Under the pieces are notes generated by a model, which did not search any database, had not been told where the DNA came from, and saw only the letters and a program-made list of their open reading frames with translations. The translations under genes and the position numbers were made by a program. Shown in pieces: positions 14,646 to 21,217 of a stretch of DNA of 21,950 nt. The stretch is from a virus: positions 1 to 21,950 of the IMG/VR virus record IMGVR_UViG_3300020410_001297, one strand, 5' to 3'. Numbering within the stretch: the first letter of the stretch is position 1; each line of letters begins with the position of its first letter.

Positions 14646-15632
14646 ATGGATGCCCCGCGTTACCCCTACAAACCCATTTATAGCCTAAAGGCTCTATCTT
14701 TGGCGCTTGGGGAGCCCGTCGAACTGCTTAAGAGCTTGGCAAAGCGCAGTTCGAGCTTATACCGCCATGTCCCGCAAACAAAAAAAGATGGCAGCGTGCG
14801 TGACACCTACGATGCTCATCAACCACTGAAGGCGATCCAGCGCAAAATCGTTGATAAGTTTCTGGCTCGGGTTCGCTACCCAGACTACCTCCACGGGGGA
14901 ATCAAAGATCCGAGCTCCCCCAGGAGCATTTACTCGAATGCCCTGACGCACGGTAAAGCCAAAACCATCCTACTTCAGGACATCAAGGACTTCTTTCCGT
15001 CCATCCGCGTGCAGCATGTAGAGCATATTTTTACCGGACTATTCGGTTTTTCTGAGGAGGTTGCTCAACTGCTGGCGTTACTGACCACCCGCAACGGTGT
15101 CATTCCACAGGGCGCTAGCACCAGCGGGTATCTGGCCAACTTGGTGTTTTGGGATATCGAGCCTACTCTGGTCTCTCGTCTCAACTTGCGTGGACTCAAG
15201 TACTCCCGTTTTGCCGATGACATTACGATTTCCGCAATGATGCCTCTGGACGGTCTAGTGCTTACCGAATTGGTGGGGGCGGTAACGGTTATGCTTGCGA
15301 AGAAGGGTTGCCAACAGAAGCGTTCAAAGCTCCACGTGCGTAAACGGGGGCAAACGATACAGGCGAAAGCGGGCTTTGAGGCTCTTACAATCACCGGCCT
15401 CTCGGTCTTCAATGCGGCACCAAGCCTTACGAAGGCAGAGCGTAAGGCTATCCGCGCAGCGGTAAAACAAGTGGAAGATCAAGCGACCCAAGGCGGCAGT
15501 TGGGGGCAATTGGAACCAACGTTTCGCAGTGTAATGGGACGCGTGGGACGGCTCATTGCCTGCGGCCACCCAGATGGTGAACGTTACAAGCAGCGCCTTA
15601 AATCCGTACAGGAGCATTGCTACAAAAAGTAG
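14646..15632 (+). CDS. Retron-type reverse transcriptase
   Basis: A 328-residue RNA-directed DNA polymerase. ATG at 14646 follows AGATAGGA. Hallmarks seen: KKDGSVRDTYD with LKAIQRKI at about 46-68 (RT1); NALTH at 98-102, the retron NAxxH motif; QDIKDFFPSI at 111-120 with catalytic Asp112; IPQGASTSGYLANLVF at 153-168; FADD at 189-192, the active-site aspartates (YADD box with Phe); and ITG at 249-251, matching the VTG triplet of retron RTs that contacts the msr RNA. A basic C-terminal thumb follows. Length is that of a standalone retron RT, with no fused effector. It would extend cDNA on a structured RNA encoded upstream. The effector could be the 84-aa ORF upstream; the convergent gene downstream is transcribed separately. 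Confidence 0.88.
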   Translation: MDAPRYPYKPIYSLKALSLALGEPVELLKSLAKRSSSLYRHVPQTKKDGSVRDTYDAHQPLKAIQRKIVDKFLARVRYPDYLHGGIKDPSSPRSIYSNALTHGKAKTILLQDIKDFFPSIRVQHVEHIFTGLFGFSEEVAQLLALLTTRNGVIPQGASTSGYLANLVFWDIEPTLVSRLNLRGLKYSRFADDITISAMMPLDGLVLTELVGAVTVMLAKKGCQQKRSKLHVRKRGQTIQAKAGFEALTITGLSVFNAAPSLTKAERKAIRAAVKQVEDQATQGGSWGQLEPTFRSVMGRVGRLIACGHPDGERYKQRLKSVQEHCYKK

Positions 15633-15652
15633 GGGCAGAACAAAGATAGGGG

Positions 15653-16240
15653 TTACGGAATACCGAGGTCCTTGAACGAGGCCGGAGCTGAGGCCCGGTA
15701 TTTTTTAGACCTGCGTTTACTACCTGAACACACAGCCTGATCCCTGGATTTGAACTCACGCGATTTTGTAGCCAGCAGGAGCCGTTGCTCATGCAGCTCG
15801 CTGGACTCAATCCTGAGCCTATTCTGCATGTCAGCCAGAGCGGCCTCTCGCTCATCAAGTTGACGGGTTCGCACTCGAACCGCGGCTTCGGCCGCTGATA
15901 CAGCATCCCTCTCAGCGGATGCTGCAATACCCCGCAGCTCTCGCTCCCTGCGCCTGTAGGCGGCCCCAGTAGTGCGCTCGTAAATCTCGGCGGTTAGGTC
16001 CAGGGCGAGCAAATAGGTGATCAGGACAGTCAGCACCCACAGTGCCCAGAATCTGCCCAGCACGGCCATTACAATGCCGTCCGCTAGCCCAGATATCTGC
16101 GAATAGCCAATCGCTGCGAGTGACAGCAGCAGGACGGTTAGCGCTTGCCCATATTGATCAAATTCGACGAACCAGCGCCTGAGGCGTCGAGGGGGAGTCG
16201 CTGGCTCAGTCATAAACTGATACGAGAGCAATTTCTTCAT
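15653..16240 (-). CDS. Two-TM membrane protein with long coiled coil
   Basis: A 195-residue product. The ATG at 16240 overlaps the recombinase stop by four bases (ATGA), making it the third gene of the operon; a second ATG at 16213 is possible. After a basic N-terminus (PPRRLRRWF) come two hydrophobic segments, about 31-47 (GQALTVLLLSLAAIGYS) and 60-82 (WALWVLTVLITYLLAL). A charged, Ala/Glu/Arg-rich coiled coil (about 93-165) follows, then a basic, Ser-rich tail. This suggests an inner-membrane anchor with a cytoplasmic helical arm. I do not know the family. It converges with the retron RT; some retron effectors are two-TM proteins, but its coupling to the recombinase argues for a role there. 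Confidence 0.7.
   Translation of the reverse strand: MKKLLSYQFMTEPATPPRRLRRWFVEFDQYGQALTVLLLSLAAIGYSQISGLADGIVMAVLGRFWALWVLTVLITYLLALDLTAEIYERTTGAAYRRRERELRGIAASAERDAVSAAEAAVRVRTRQLDEREAALADMQNRLRIESSELHEQRLLLATKSREFKSRDQAVCSGSKRRSKKYRASAPASFKDLGIP
15659..15706 (+). terminator. Terminator of the reverse transcriptase gene
   Basis: AATACCG (15659-15665) and CGGTATT (15696-15702) pair around a loop that contains a smaller GGCC stem, and the right arm runs into six T (15701-15706). It starts 26 bp after the RT stop and lies inside the 3' end of the convergent 15653 gene. Confidence 0.6.
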
Positions 16241-17124
16241 CTGAGATATACCTCTGTAATTTCTGGCCTAAAGTGGCCCATCTCCTGCGAAACAACCCGC
16301 AGCGCCGCATCCCTCATGAGCCCTGAATTTTGCAGCTCGCGCATGCGGGACTGCGCGTATGTGTGTCTGACGCCATGGGCACCAGTTGACCACCCCAGGG
16401 CGCGAGTGGATGCCGAGCTGTATGACTGGCTCCAGGTGTGGCCACCGCCGATATCGTATCGCTGTGCGTAGTGAACCCCTCGATCAGTCACGCTTATCGG
16501 GGTCTGTAGCCGGCGGGCCTCGAGCTTCTCAGCTAGGCCTTGCGGAAGTCGGATCTCTCGCGTGAGCCCCCCCTTGCCCGTGACGGTGTACGGCACACCT
16601 GGCTCTCGACCGGAAAATTTTTCAGGTAGGCTCGGCCGTGGATCTGGCTGTCGCTCGGCTATCGGCCTCAGGGTGAATAACTCATGCGCGCGCAGGCCTG
16701 CTGCGTGTGCGAGCTGCGTCGATAGCGAGTTCCGCACCTGCTGGGCCTGAGCGACTAGCTCCACCTGGGCGCGTGTGTAAGCCCGCGACCCTTGGGCCTG
16801 ATCTAGCTCCGACTTGATGACAGGCAGCCGCTCGCTAGGCTGCAGTGCGCCAGTGGTGCGCAGAAAAATTTGCGCCGCCTGGCGATCCAGGTCGAGAGTT
16901 TTTTGGCCAACGATTTGAGCCCGAGTTTCCAGGTAGGTGATAACCTGGTCACGGGTCATCGCATACAACCCACCCACTATGCGCTCTGCGCGCGCGTAGT
17001 CGGCCGCCCTGACGAGGGCATCACGATAGCCCCTCTGAGTGCCGACGCTGCGTAGCGCGCCGGCACGTTGAACGCGAGCGATGGCCTTAGTGGCCTGAGT
17101 TGAAGACTTCGCGAATTTAGCCAC
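16237..17124 (-). CDS. Second tyrosine recombinase
   Basis: A 295-residue recombinase, unlike the integrase at 11043. It overlaps the upstream HTH-like gene by 8 nt and the downstream membrane-protein gene by 4 nt. Catalytic residues: Arg145 (AAGLRAHELF), Lys184 (VTGKGGLTREI), His250 and Arg253 (HGVRHTYAQSR), His284 (MGHFRPEI) and Tyr293 (EVYLR). The protein ends two residues after the nucleophilic Tyr, so it lacks the C-terminal helix by which most integrases contact their neighbours in the synapse. The N-terminal 130 residues are helical, Ala/Arg-rich and would bind core DNA. It may recombine element sites (resolution, inversion) rather than integrate; a hairpin-rich region lies directly upstream of its operon. 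Confidence 0.82.
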   Translation of the reverse strand: MAKFAKSSTQATKAIARVQRAGALRSVGTQRGYRDALVRAADYARAERIVGGLYAMTRDQVITYLETRAQIVGQKTLDLDRQAAQIFLRTTGALQPSERLPVIKSELDQAQGSRAYTRAQVELVAQAQQVRNSLSTQLAHAAGLRAHELFTLRPIAERQPDPRPSLPEKFSGREPGVPYTVTGKGGLTREIRLPQGLAEKLEARRLQTPISVTDRGVHYAQRYDIGGGHTWSQSYSSASTRALGWSTGAHGVRHTYAQSRMRELQNSGLMRDAALRVVSQEMGHFRPEITEVYLR

Positions 17125-17356
17125 CTGCGCGCCCCCTCAGCCAGCGTGAAACCGTGCTGTGCGTGACGCGTATGCGGCGCTCAGATGCAAGCCAGCGCTG
17201 CAGTTCCGCTGCGGTTGCTCCCGCTCGGTGCAGCTGCAGCAATTCGCCAGCTAAGCGGTCAAGGCGTGAAGTTCGGTAACTTTTTTTCCTGCGGACCTGC
17301 GCCTCAGCGCGCAGCCGTGAGAGTGTGACTTTGGGGTTGAATTCGTCGGTAAGCAT
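17117..17356 (-). CDS. Small HTH-like protein, first gene of recombinase operon
   Basis: A 79-residue basic protein (MLTDEFNPKVTLSRLRAEAQ). ATG at 17356; the leader shows only a weak ribosome site. Residues about 28-75 (TSRLDRLAGELLQLHRAGATAAELQRWLASERRIRVTHSTVSRWLR, quoted in part) contain two helices followed by a recognition-helix-like VTHSTVSRWL, close to the helix-turn-helix of DNA-binding cofactors and recombination directionality factors. Its 3' end overlaps the recombinase gene by 8 nt, so the two are coupled. Probably a regulator or DNA-binding partner of the recombinase. Exact family not recognised. Confidence 0.68.
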   Translation of the reverse strand: MLTDEFNPKVTLSRLRAEAQVRRKKSYRTSRLDRLAGELLQLHRAGATAAELQRWLASERRIRVTHSTVSRWLRGRAGG

Positions 17357-18137
17357 TTAGTTTTCCCATGGGTTTGCCATGAAAAAACGTTACGAGATCA
17401 CCGATGCGTGCGCTACCAAATCGGGGTGTAAAAACGCCTGTAAGAATGACTGATCAACAAGTTGATTCAGCGGTTTCCCTATTCGCCCCTGTTTGCACAA
17501 TTGTGCTGGCTCGGACTGTTCACGCCAATAAATTCCCAGTTTTGATGGTAGCGGTCGCGTCAATTTGGATGCGGTATCGCCGGGTATCTGACTGGGCAGT
17601 GCAGCTGAGCAAAAATTAAATTTGCTCGGCCTGTTCATCATCAGGCTGAATTGCAGGCTGATGGTGATCCTCGGTTTTTCGTGGCGGTGCACGCGCGAAA
17701 ATTAGCTCGCGTTTTGGTACAGGCACAGGATAGCGCGCTGTGTTACTGCGCGCTATCGGCGTTTGAGTGTGTGCGTGGGTTTGTGTGCGTGATAAGCGCA
17801 GAGGCTAGACAGCACGGCTGTGTCAGGCGGGTTTTTGAGCCTGACACAGCCGTGCTACGCACGGAAGCGCGACGTAGTCGCGCTGGGTTGTGCGAGTCGT
17901 ACTCGCACAGCACGTGGTTGGGTCATCCACGTGCGCAAGAAGCGCAAATCCAGTTGTTAGGGGGGTGTTGACACAAAGTCCGTTGCTGCAGAGTAGGGCT
18001 GTCTTGGGAATGGGGCATGTGCTGCAGGGTGCGTATAGGCATCACCTGCAGCACCAAACATCTCGAGACGGATGTTCTCCTGCTGTGTATGAAAATACGC
18101 ATGTTTAACATTTGCGCAACTCGAATGGGGGGTAGAA
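17357..18137. other. Gene-poor 780-bp region rich in inverted repeats
   Basis: No convincing gene: short ORFs in both directions lack ribosome sites and run across hairpins. Contents: a near-palindrome CTGATCAAC/GTTGATTCAG at 17450-17470, a possible operator for the leftward operon; GAGCAAA/TTTGCTC at 17607-17627; a direct repeat CAGGCTGA near 17641-17662; the five-hairpin array described separately; and GTGCTGCAGG/CCTGCAGCAC at 18019-18054. The region separates the leftward recombinase operon from rightward genes, so it must hold both promoters. Confidence 0.6.
17729..17934. repeat. Array of five consecutive perfect inverted repeats
   Basis: Five perfect stems within 206 bp: GATAGCGCGC/GCGCGCTATC (17729-17757, 10 bp); an 18-bp stem beginning AGCACGGCTG with partner 17839-17856 (17811-17856, 10-nt loop); AGCGCGAC/GTCGCGCT (17866-17884, GTA loop); TGTGCGAGT/ACTCGCACA (17889-17909, CGT loop); GCACGTGG/CCACGTGC (17910-17934, 9-nt loop). 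The stems differ in sequence, so they are not copies of one repeat. A direct repeat GTGTGCGTG lies in the gap between the first two. Candidate roles include a structured RNA, a transfer or single-strand origin, or recombination sites for the adjacent recombinase. Confidence 0.8.
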
Positions 18138-18377
18138 ATGGTGTTGTTCGATTTAGCTAACCGGTTCCCAATCTTGGGCGCTCAGTTAAAAATTCTGATG
18201 CGAGACGAGTCGTCAGCGATTGGAGTCATTGTGTGGATAGAGGAGTACCTATCAGACCTTTGTGATGAGGGAATCATAGACTGGCGCCAGCGTCTCGAAT
18301 GCCAAGCTGCAGTGGCCATGTGTATCGGTGCCGGGGAAGCGCATTTCCAGCCGCTTGTGACACCGATAGTGCACTAG
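18138..18377 (+). CDS. Hypothetical protein, 79 residues
   Basis: ATG at 18138 with a strong G-rich ribosome site (GGGGGGTAG) about 5 nt upstream. The protein (MVLFDLANRFPILGAQLKIL, then IGVIVWIEEYLSDLCDEGI and a Cys-containing helix) is predicted to be a compact helical domain; no membrane segment. I do not recognise it. It starts a rightward cluster of small unknown genes (18138-20000) that reads less GC-rich than the prophage part, suggesting foreign cargo. The following gene starts within 30 nt, so both are probably cotranscribed. Confidence 0.6.
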   Translation: MVLFDLANRFPILGAQLKILMRDESSAIGVIVWIEEYLSDLCDEGIIDWRQRLECQAAVAMCIGAGEAHFQPLVTPIVH

Positions 18378-18406
18378 ACAATACGCTTTTGGCCGAGGTT
18401 TACGTG

Positions 18407-18724
18407 ATGCAGAAAAGTAACGCAGTCGCTCTTGATGAACTGGTCGGTCAGTATCCGAGTTACCAGTGGCGCATTTGGACTCGCCGCTTCTGCGAAGAAC
18501 TTGACCAGCATGTTCTATCCGCAAGCTCATTTTTTCTGGATGTGCCGAATGAAATTCTTTACCTCGCTCCCTCCATCGGCGACGGCATGCTCGACGCTCT
18601 CCTTGAGGAACTCAATGCGCGTGCTGGCTGGGACGTGGCAATTCAGAAGTGGCAAGCAACTCGTCTGCTAAAGCAAATGAATGATTTGCCAAAACCGATC
18701 CCAGGATTTGCAGGGCATGGATAG
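18407..18724 (+). CDS. Hypothetical protein, 105 residues
   Basis: I start at ATG 18407 (MQKSNAVALDELVGQYPSYQ), with GAGG 8 nt upstream; a GTG directly before it (18404) is equally placed, and the longer ORF from 18299 would overlap the previous gene. The protein is acidic, with Trp-containing helices (WRIWTRRFCEELDQHVLSAS) and a beta strand (SFFLDVPNEILYLAPS), followed by DGMLDALLEELNARAGWDV. No membrane segment or known motif. It lies 29 nt after the 18138 gene, and a weak hairpin (GGAGC with GCTCC, then TTTTT at 18727-18760) follows it as a possible terminator. Function unknown. Confidence 0.6.
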   Translation: MQKSNAVALDELVGQYPSYQWRIWTRRFCEELDQHVLSASSFFLDVPNEILYLAPSIGDGMLDALLEELNARAGWDVAIQKWQATRLLKQMNDLPKPIPGFAGHG

Positions 18725-18828
18725 GGAGCATCATCACTCGAAAAATGGCTCCGTTTTTACACCCCCTTTCGGATGAACGGGATGTGACTTCCTTGTAGCT
18801 TGGTTTTTCACCCTAACGAGGAAGAGCC

Positions 18829-18867
18829 ATGTCTGACCATGTCAAACTGCAATGCGAATCCCTGTAA
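18829..18867 (+). CDS. 12-codon leader ORF overlapping the next gene
   Basis: ATG at 18829 has the best ribosome site in this region (GAGGAAGAG, about 5 nt spacing) and encodes MSDHVKLQCESL before TAA at 18865. The start codon of the 232-aa gene (18852) lies inside it in another frame and has no ribosome site of its own, so the leader probably drives its translation by termination-reinitiation. The site itself (AGGAAG) can pair with CTTCCT at 18788-18793. The peptide shows no obvious attenuator codon run. Confidence 0.45.
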   Translation: MSDHVKLQCESL

Positions 18868-19550
18868 CCCAAACCTCAGAACGTGCCGGTCAGTCCAAAG
18901 ACTTCAGGCGATCATCTGAGTTGAGAGCTCGATTTAGCGACGTTTACGCACTTTACAAGCGGGGGGATGCGAAGACTGCCTTGGATGAGCTGCAACAAAT
19001 TTTGGAGCATGCAGAATCGGACGATTTACGCCTGGCCGATTGGCTGCTGCTTCCAACGTATCTGCAGTACATGAATCAAACCAAGAAAGCCTGGAAGGTA
19101 ATAAATATTTTGCGCCAACGGCGCCAGGATTGGAGCTCGCAGTGCGAGATAGCGGAGAAAATGTGCAAGATTGCGAGAAGTGCGAATGATCGCAGCCGTC
19201 TTTACGCCGCAATGATGTGGATAAGTTGCTGTGAGGGGTTGGCTAGACTGGAAGAGGTGGATTCTGAGTTCGAATCTCTGGGGTTGACTGAAAAAGAATA
19301 CGTCTCTCTGTGGTTCTCCATCTGTGGTGAGGGCCGTCCGGTAAAGCCAGTAGCTTCGGCTGATAAACACCTCACCCAACACAGCAATAAGCTCTGGATA
19401 CATGCATGCTCAATCGACTTTGAGAGCCTTCACCTGCGTTTACAGAACTATGCGCATAGATTTGGGCTTCCGTTCGATGAGCGGTTAACCGAGGCCCTGA
19501 TTCATTACAGGGCTTTCAAAAAGGGCCTTACGCTTCGAAGACGTGCTTAA
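18852..19550 (+). CDS. Hypothetical helical protein, TPR-like
   Basis: A 232-residue product. ATG at 18852 lacks a ribosome site and sits within a 12-codon leader ORF, which suggests coupled translation. Residues about 20-140 are a run of amphipathic helices (RARFSDVYALYKRGDAKTAL, then LADWLLLPTYLQYMNQTKKA, QCEIAEKMCKIARSANDRSR, YAAMMWISCCEGLARLEEV) spaced like tetratricopeptide-type helical pairs, though the classic TPR consensus is not clear. The C-terminus is Leu/Arg-rich (ALIHYRAFKKGLTLRRRA). Soluble, no catalytic motif. It may be a scaffold or an effector in the accessory cluster; the family is not recognised. Confidence 0.6.
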   Translation: MRIPVTQTSERAGQSKDFRRSSELRARFSDVYALYKRGDAKTALDELQQILEHAESDDLRLADWLLLPTYLQYMNQTKKAWKVINILRQRRQDWSSQCEIAEKMCKIARSANDRSRLYAAMMWISCCEGLARLEEVDSEFESLGLTEKEYVSLWFSICGEGRPVKPVASADKHLTQHSNKLWIHACSIDFESLHLRLQNYAHRFGLPFDERLTEALIHYRAFKKGLTLRRRA

Positions 19551-19619
19551 AATCGTTCGCCGCCATATTGTCCGTGACAGAATTATTGCCTGGCGCTGGT
19601 GACACCGTTTCACTGATTG

Positions 19620-19657
19620 ATGATGACCACTCCAACCAATGAAGGAGTCGTCATCAT
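19620..19657 (+). promoter_or_regulatory. Inverted repeat hiding ribosome site and start codon of the 19656 gene
   Basis: ATGATGACCACTCC (19620-19633) pairs with GGAGTCGTCATCAT (19644-19657), 13 of 14 positions, around a 10-nt loop. The right arm holds the Shine-Dalgarno GGAG and the first two bases of the ATG at 19656. Folding would sequester initiation, so expression may need unfolding by a factor or by cotranslation. Confidence 0.65.
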
Positions 19658-20000
19658 GAATGTATCTAGCAATAAAGTTGTCAAAATCGGCAAGCTCTCG
19701 ATGTCGCGGTCCCAATTTATGGTGGCATGCGCTATCGGGGGCGCGCTGGCTGCAATCCCAGGCGCTCTCGCCTCAAGGTCACAACCTTGGCCTTGTTCAA
19801 ATTTCCTGGAAATCCTCCTGAGCCGACAGCTGCTCAATACTCTGCTGCTTGGGGCGCTGCTCCTAGTCGTATGTGCAGGGCTGACCAGCTTCAAGCCAGC
19901 AGTCGAGATGCGTCGGATTGAGCGGTTAACCTGTCTATTCTGGGGAGCTTACGCAGGGTCCTCACTCGGCCCGCTCCTCAGCGGCATGGGTATGGGGTAG
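19656..20000 (+). CDS. Small membrane protein, 114 residues
   Basis: ATG at 19656 with AAGGAG 8 nt upstream, both within a strong hairpin; an in-frame TTG at 19617 would precede the hairpin and is less likely. After a basic N-terminus (NVSSNKVVKIGKLSMSRS) three hydrophobic segments follow: about 21-42 (FMVACAIGGALAAIPGALA), 60-80 (LLNTLLLGALLLVVCAGLTSF) and 97-114 (LFWGAYAGSSLGPLLSG). A Cys-containing loop lies between the first two. It is an integral inner-membrane protein with Gly-rich helices; a small channel or pore, immunity protein or partner of a neighbour is possible, but no family is recognised. Confidence 0.6.
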   Translation: MNVSSNKVVKIGKLSMSRSQFMVACAIGGALAAIPGALASRSQPWPCSNFLEILLSRQLLNTLLLGALLLVVCAGLTSFKPAVEMRRIERLTCLFWGAYAGSSLGPLLSGMGMG

Positions 20001-20002
20001 TA

Positions 20003-20035
20003 AGTAGTAATAGTAATAATCCTACGATTACTACT
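20003..20035. promoter_or_regulatory. Inverted repeat upstream of the KfrA-like gene
   Basis: AGTAGTAAT (20003-20011) and ATTACTACT (20027-20035) form a perfect 9-bp dyad with a 15-bp spacer, 103 bp before the KfrA-like start. KfrA proteins repress their own genes by binding such dyads, so this is a candidate operator; it could also end transcription of the 19656 gene, whose stop lies 3 bp before it. Confidence 0.45.
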
Positions 20036-20137
20036 GTTGCTGCGTGGTCTCAGCTCATTTGCAAAAGTTACACCGGGTTCGGTGGTGACGTGTTTTGGTT
20101 GACGGTAGCGTGGAGATTCACACCCACATGAGACTGA

Positions 20138-21067
20138 ATGATGACGCTAAGTACCGAAATCCGAGATCGCATTTACACTGCTGCAGACGAGCTGTACGAG
20201 CAGGGCGGAAAGGAGTCTTTTCCGACAGTTGATGCAGTAAGGAAGGCTGCACGTGTGAGTATGAATGATTGCTCAACTGGAATGAAGGATTGGCGGAGAG
20301 CCCAGACTGTTCGCGCTGCGCCTCTGTCCGTGCAGGTGCCGGAAGCTGTCCAACTGATGAGTGGGCAAGCTCTGGCCCAGCTATGGAATCATGCTCAAGA
20401 GCTTGCGAACTCATCTTTACGGGCAGCCGAGGCTGCATGGGAGGGGGAGCGCGGCGAGCTGGAGGTGATGAGGTCTGAGTTGGCAACGGCTTACGAGCTA
20501 CAGGCCGGCGAGTTGGAGTCGTCGCTGGCCGGGCTCGAGTCCGCAAAGGAAGTGGAGCGAGCGCAGGCCCAATTTGTTGAGAACATGGAAGCAGCCTTAG
20601 CGTCGGCTAATGAGGCTGCCGTAGACGCTGAGCAAAAAGCCGCGGAATCTAAACGCCTGGCACGGGAGCTTCGTGCCGAACTGGATCGGGCTCACACAAA
20701 CGCTGACCTTCTGCGCGAGGAAAGGGATCGGGCGGCTAAGCTCGTCAGGGAGGCGGATGAATCAGCGAAGGCTCAGGAAAAAACGCTTGCCGAGCTACGT
20801 ATAGCCATGGCTGCATCTGATCGCGCAACAGCGTTGGCAGAACAAAGAGCCGAGGAAGTCGAACGTCGTGCACTGGAGCTACGAACCGAGCTGGACCGTG
20901 CCCATCTTGATGCAGACAGAATCCGCCAGGAAAGAGATCATGCGGTCTCGTTGGTCAAAGCAGCGGAAGAGGCGAGGGATGTCGCGCGTCAAGAGCTGGC
21001 CTCAGTGCATGAGGAAATCGTATTCCTGCGCGCAGAAGCTAGGGCGCCGGAAACAATTGATTCGTAA
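20138..21067 (+). CDS. KfrA-like DNA-binding protein with long coiled coil
   Basis: A 309-residue product; ATG at 20138 (a second ATG follows at 20141) with only a weak ribosome site. Residues about 8-65 (EIRDRIYTAADELYEQGGKE, SFPTVDAVRKAARVSMN) match the N-terminal DNA-binding domain of KfrA-type plasmid proteins. Residues about 85-300 form an almost continuous Ala/Glu/Arg coiled coil. It contains a visible internal duplication: ELRAELDRAHTNADLLREER at about 177 and ELRTELDRAHLDADRIRQER at about 247, exactly 70 residues (10 heptads) apart. KfrA proteins are plasmid-borne autoregulators linked to stable maintenance. Its position next to hsdM suggests it may also regulate the restriction system. 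Confidence 0.82.
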   Translation: MMTLSTEIRDRIYTAADELYEQGGKESFPTVDAVRKAARVSMNDCSTGMKDWRRAQTVRAAPLSVQVPEAVQLMSGQALAQLWNHAQELANSSLRAAEAAWEGERGELEVMRSELATAYELQAGELESSLAGLESAKEVERAQAQFVENMEAALASANEAAVDAEQKAAESKRLARELRAELDRAHTNADLLREERDRAAKLVREADESAKAQEKTLAELRIAMAASDRATALAEQRAEEVERRALELRTELDRAHLDADRIRQERDHAVSLVKAAEEARDVARQELASVHEEIVFLRAEARAPETIDS

Positions 21068-21217
21068 GGGATCGCTCGCCCTTCCATCAATGCTGCGGTT
21101 ACCTCGAGCAGGGATGCTCCTCAAACCCTTCATTGGGCGCTCTACAGTGCTATTTCTACCATTCGCAAAACTCAGCAGGTAAGCTGCCTCCAGAAGAATA
21201 TTTTCAGGAGCAGTATC

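Noticed and set aside
15653-16240. Two-TM protein as the retron effector
   Set aside because: It is convergent to the RT and coupled to the recombinase operon, so no operon link to the retron is visible; kept only as a remote possibility.
17651-17971. 106-residue rightward ORF
   Set aside because: It runs through the five hairpins and is Arg/Cys-rich with no ribosome site; structured noncoding DNA is more likely.
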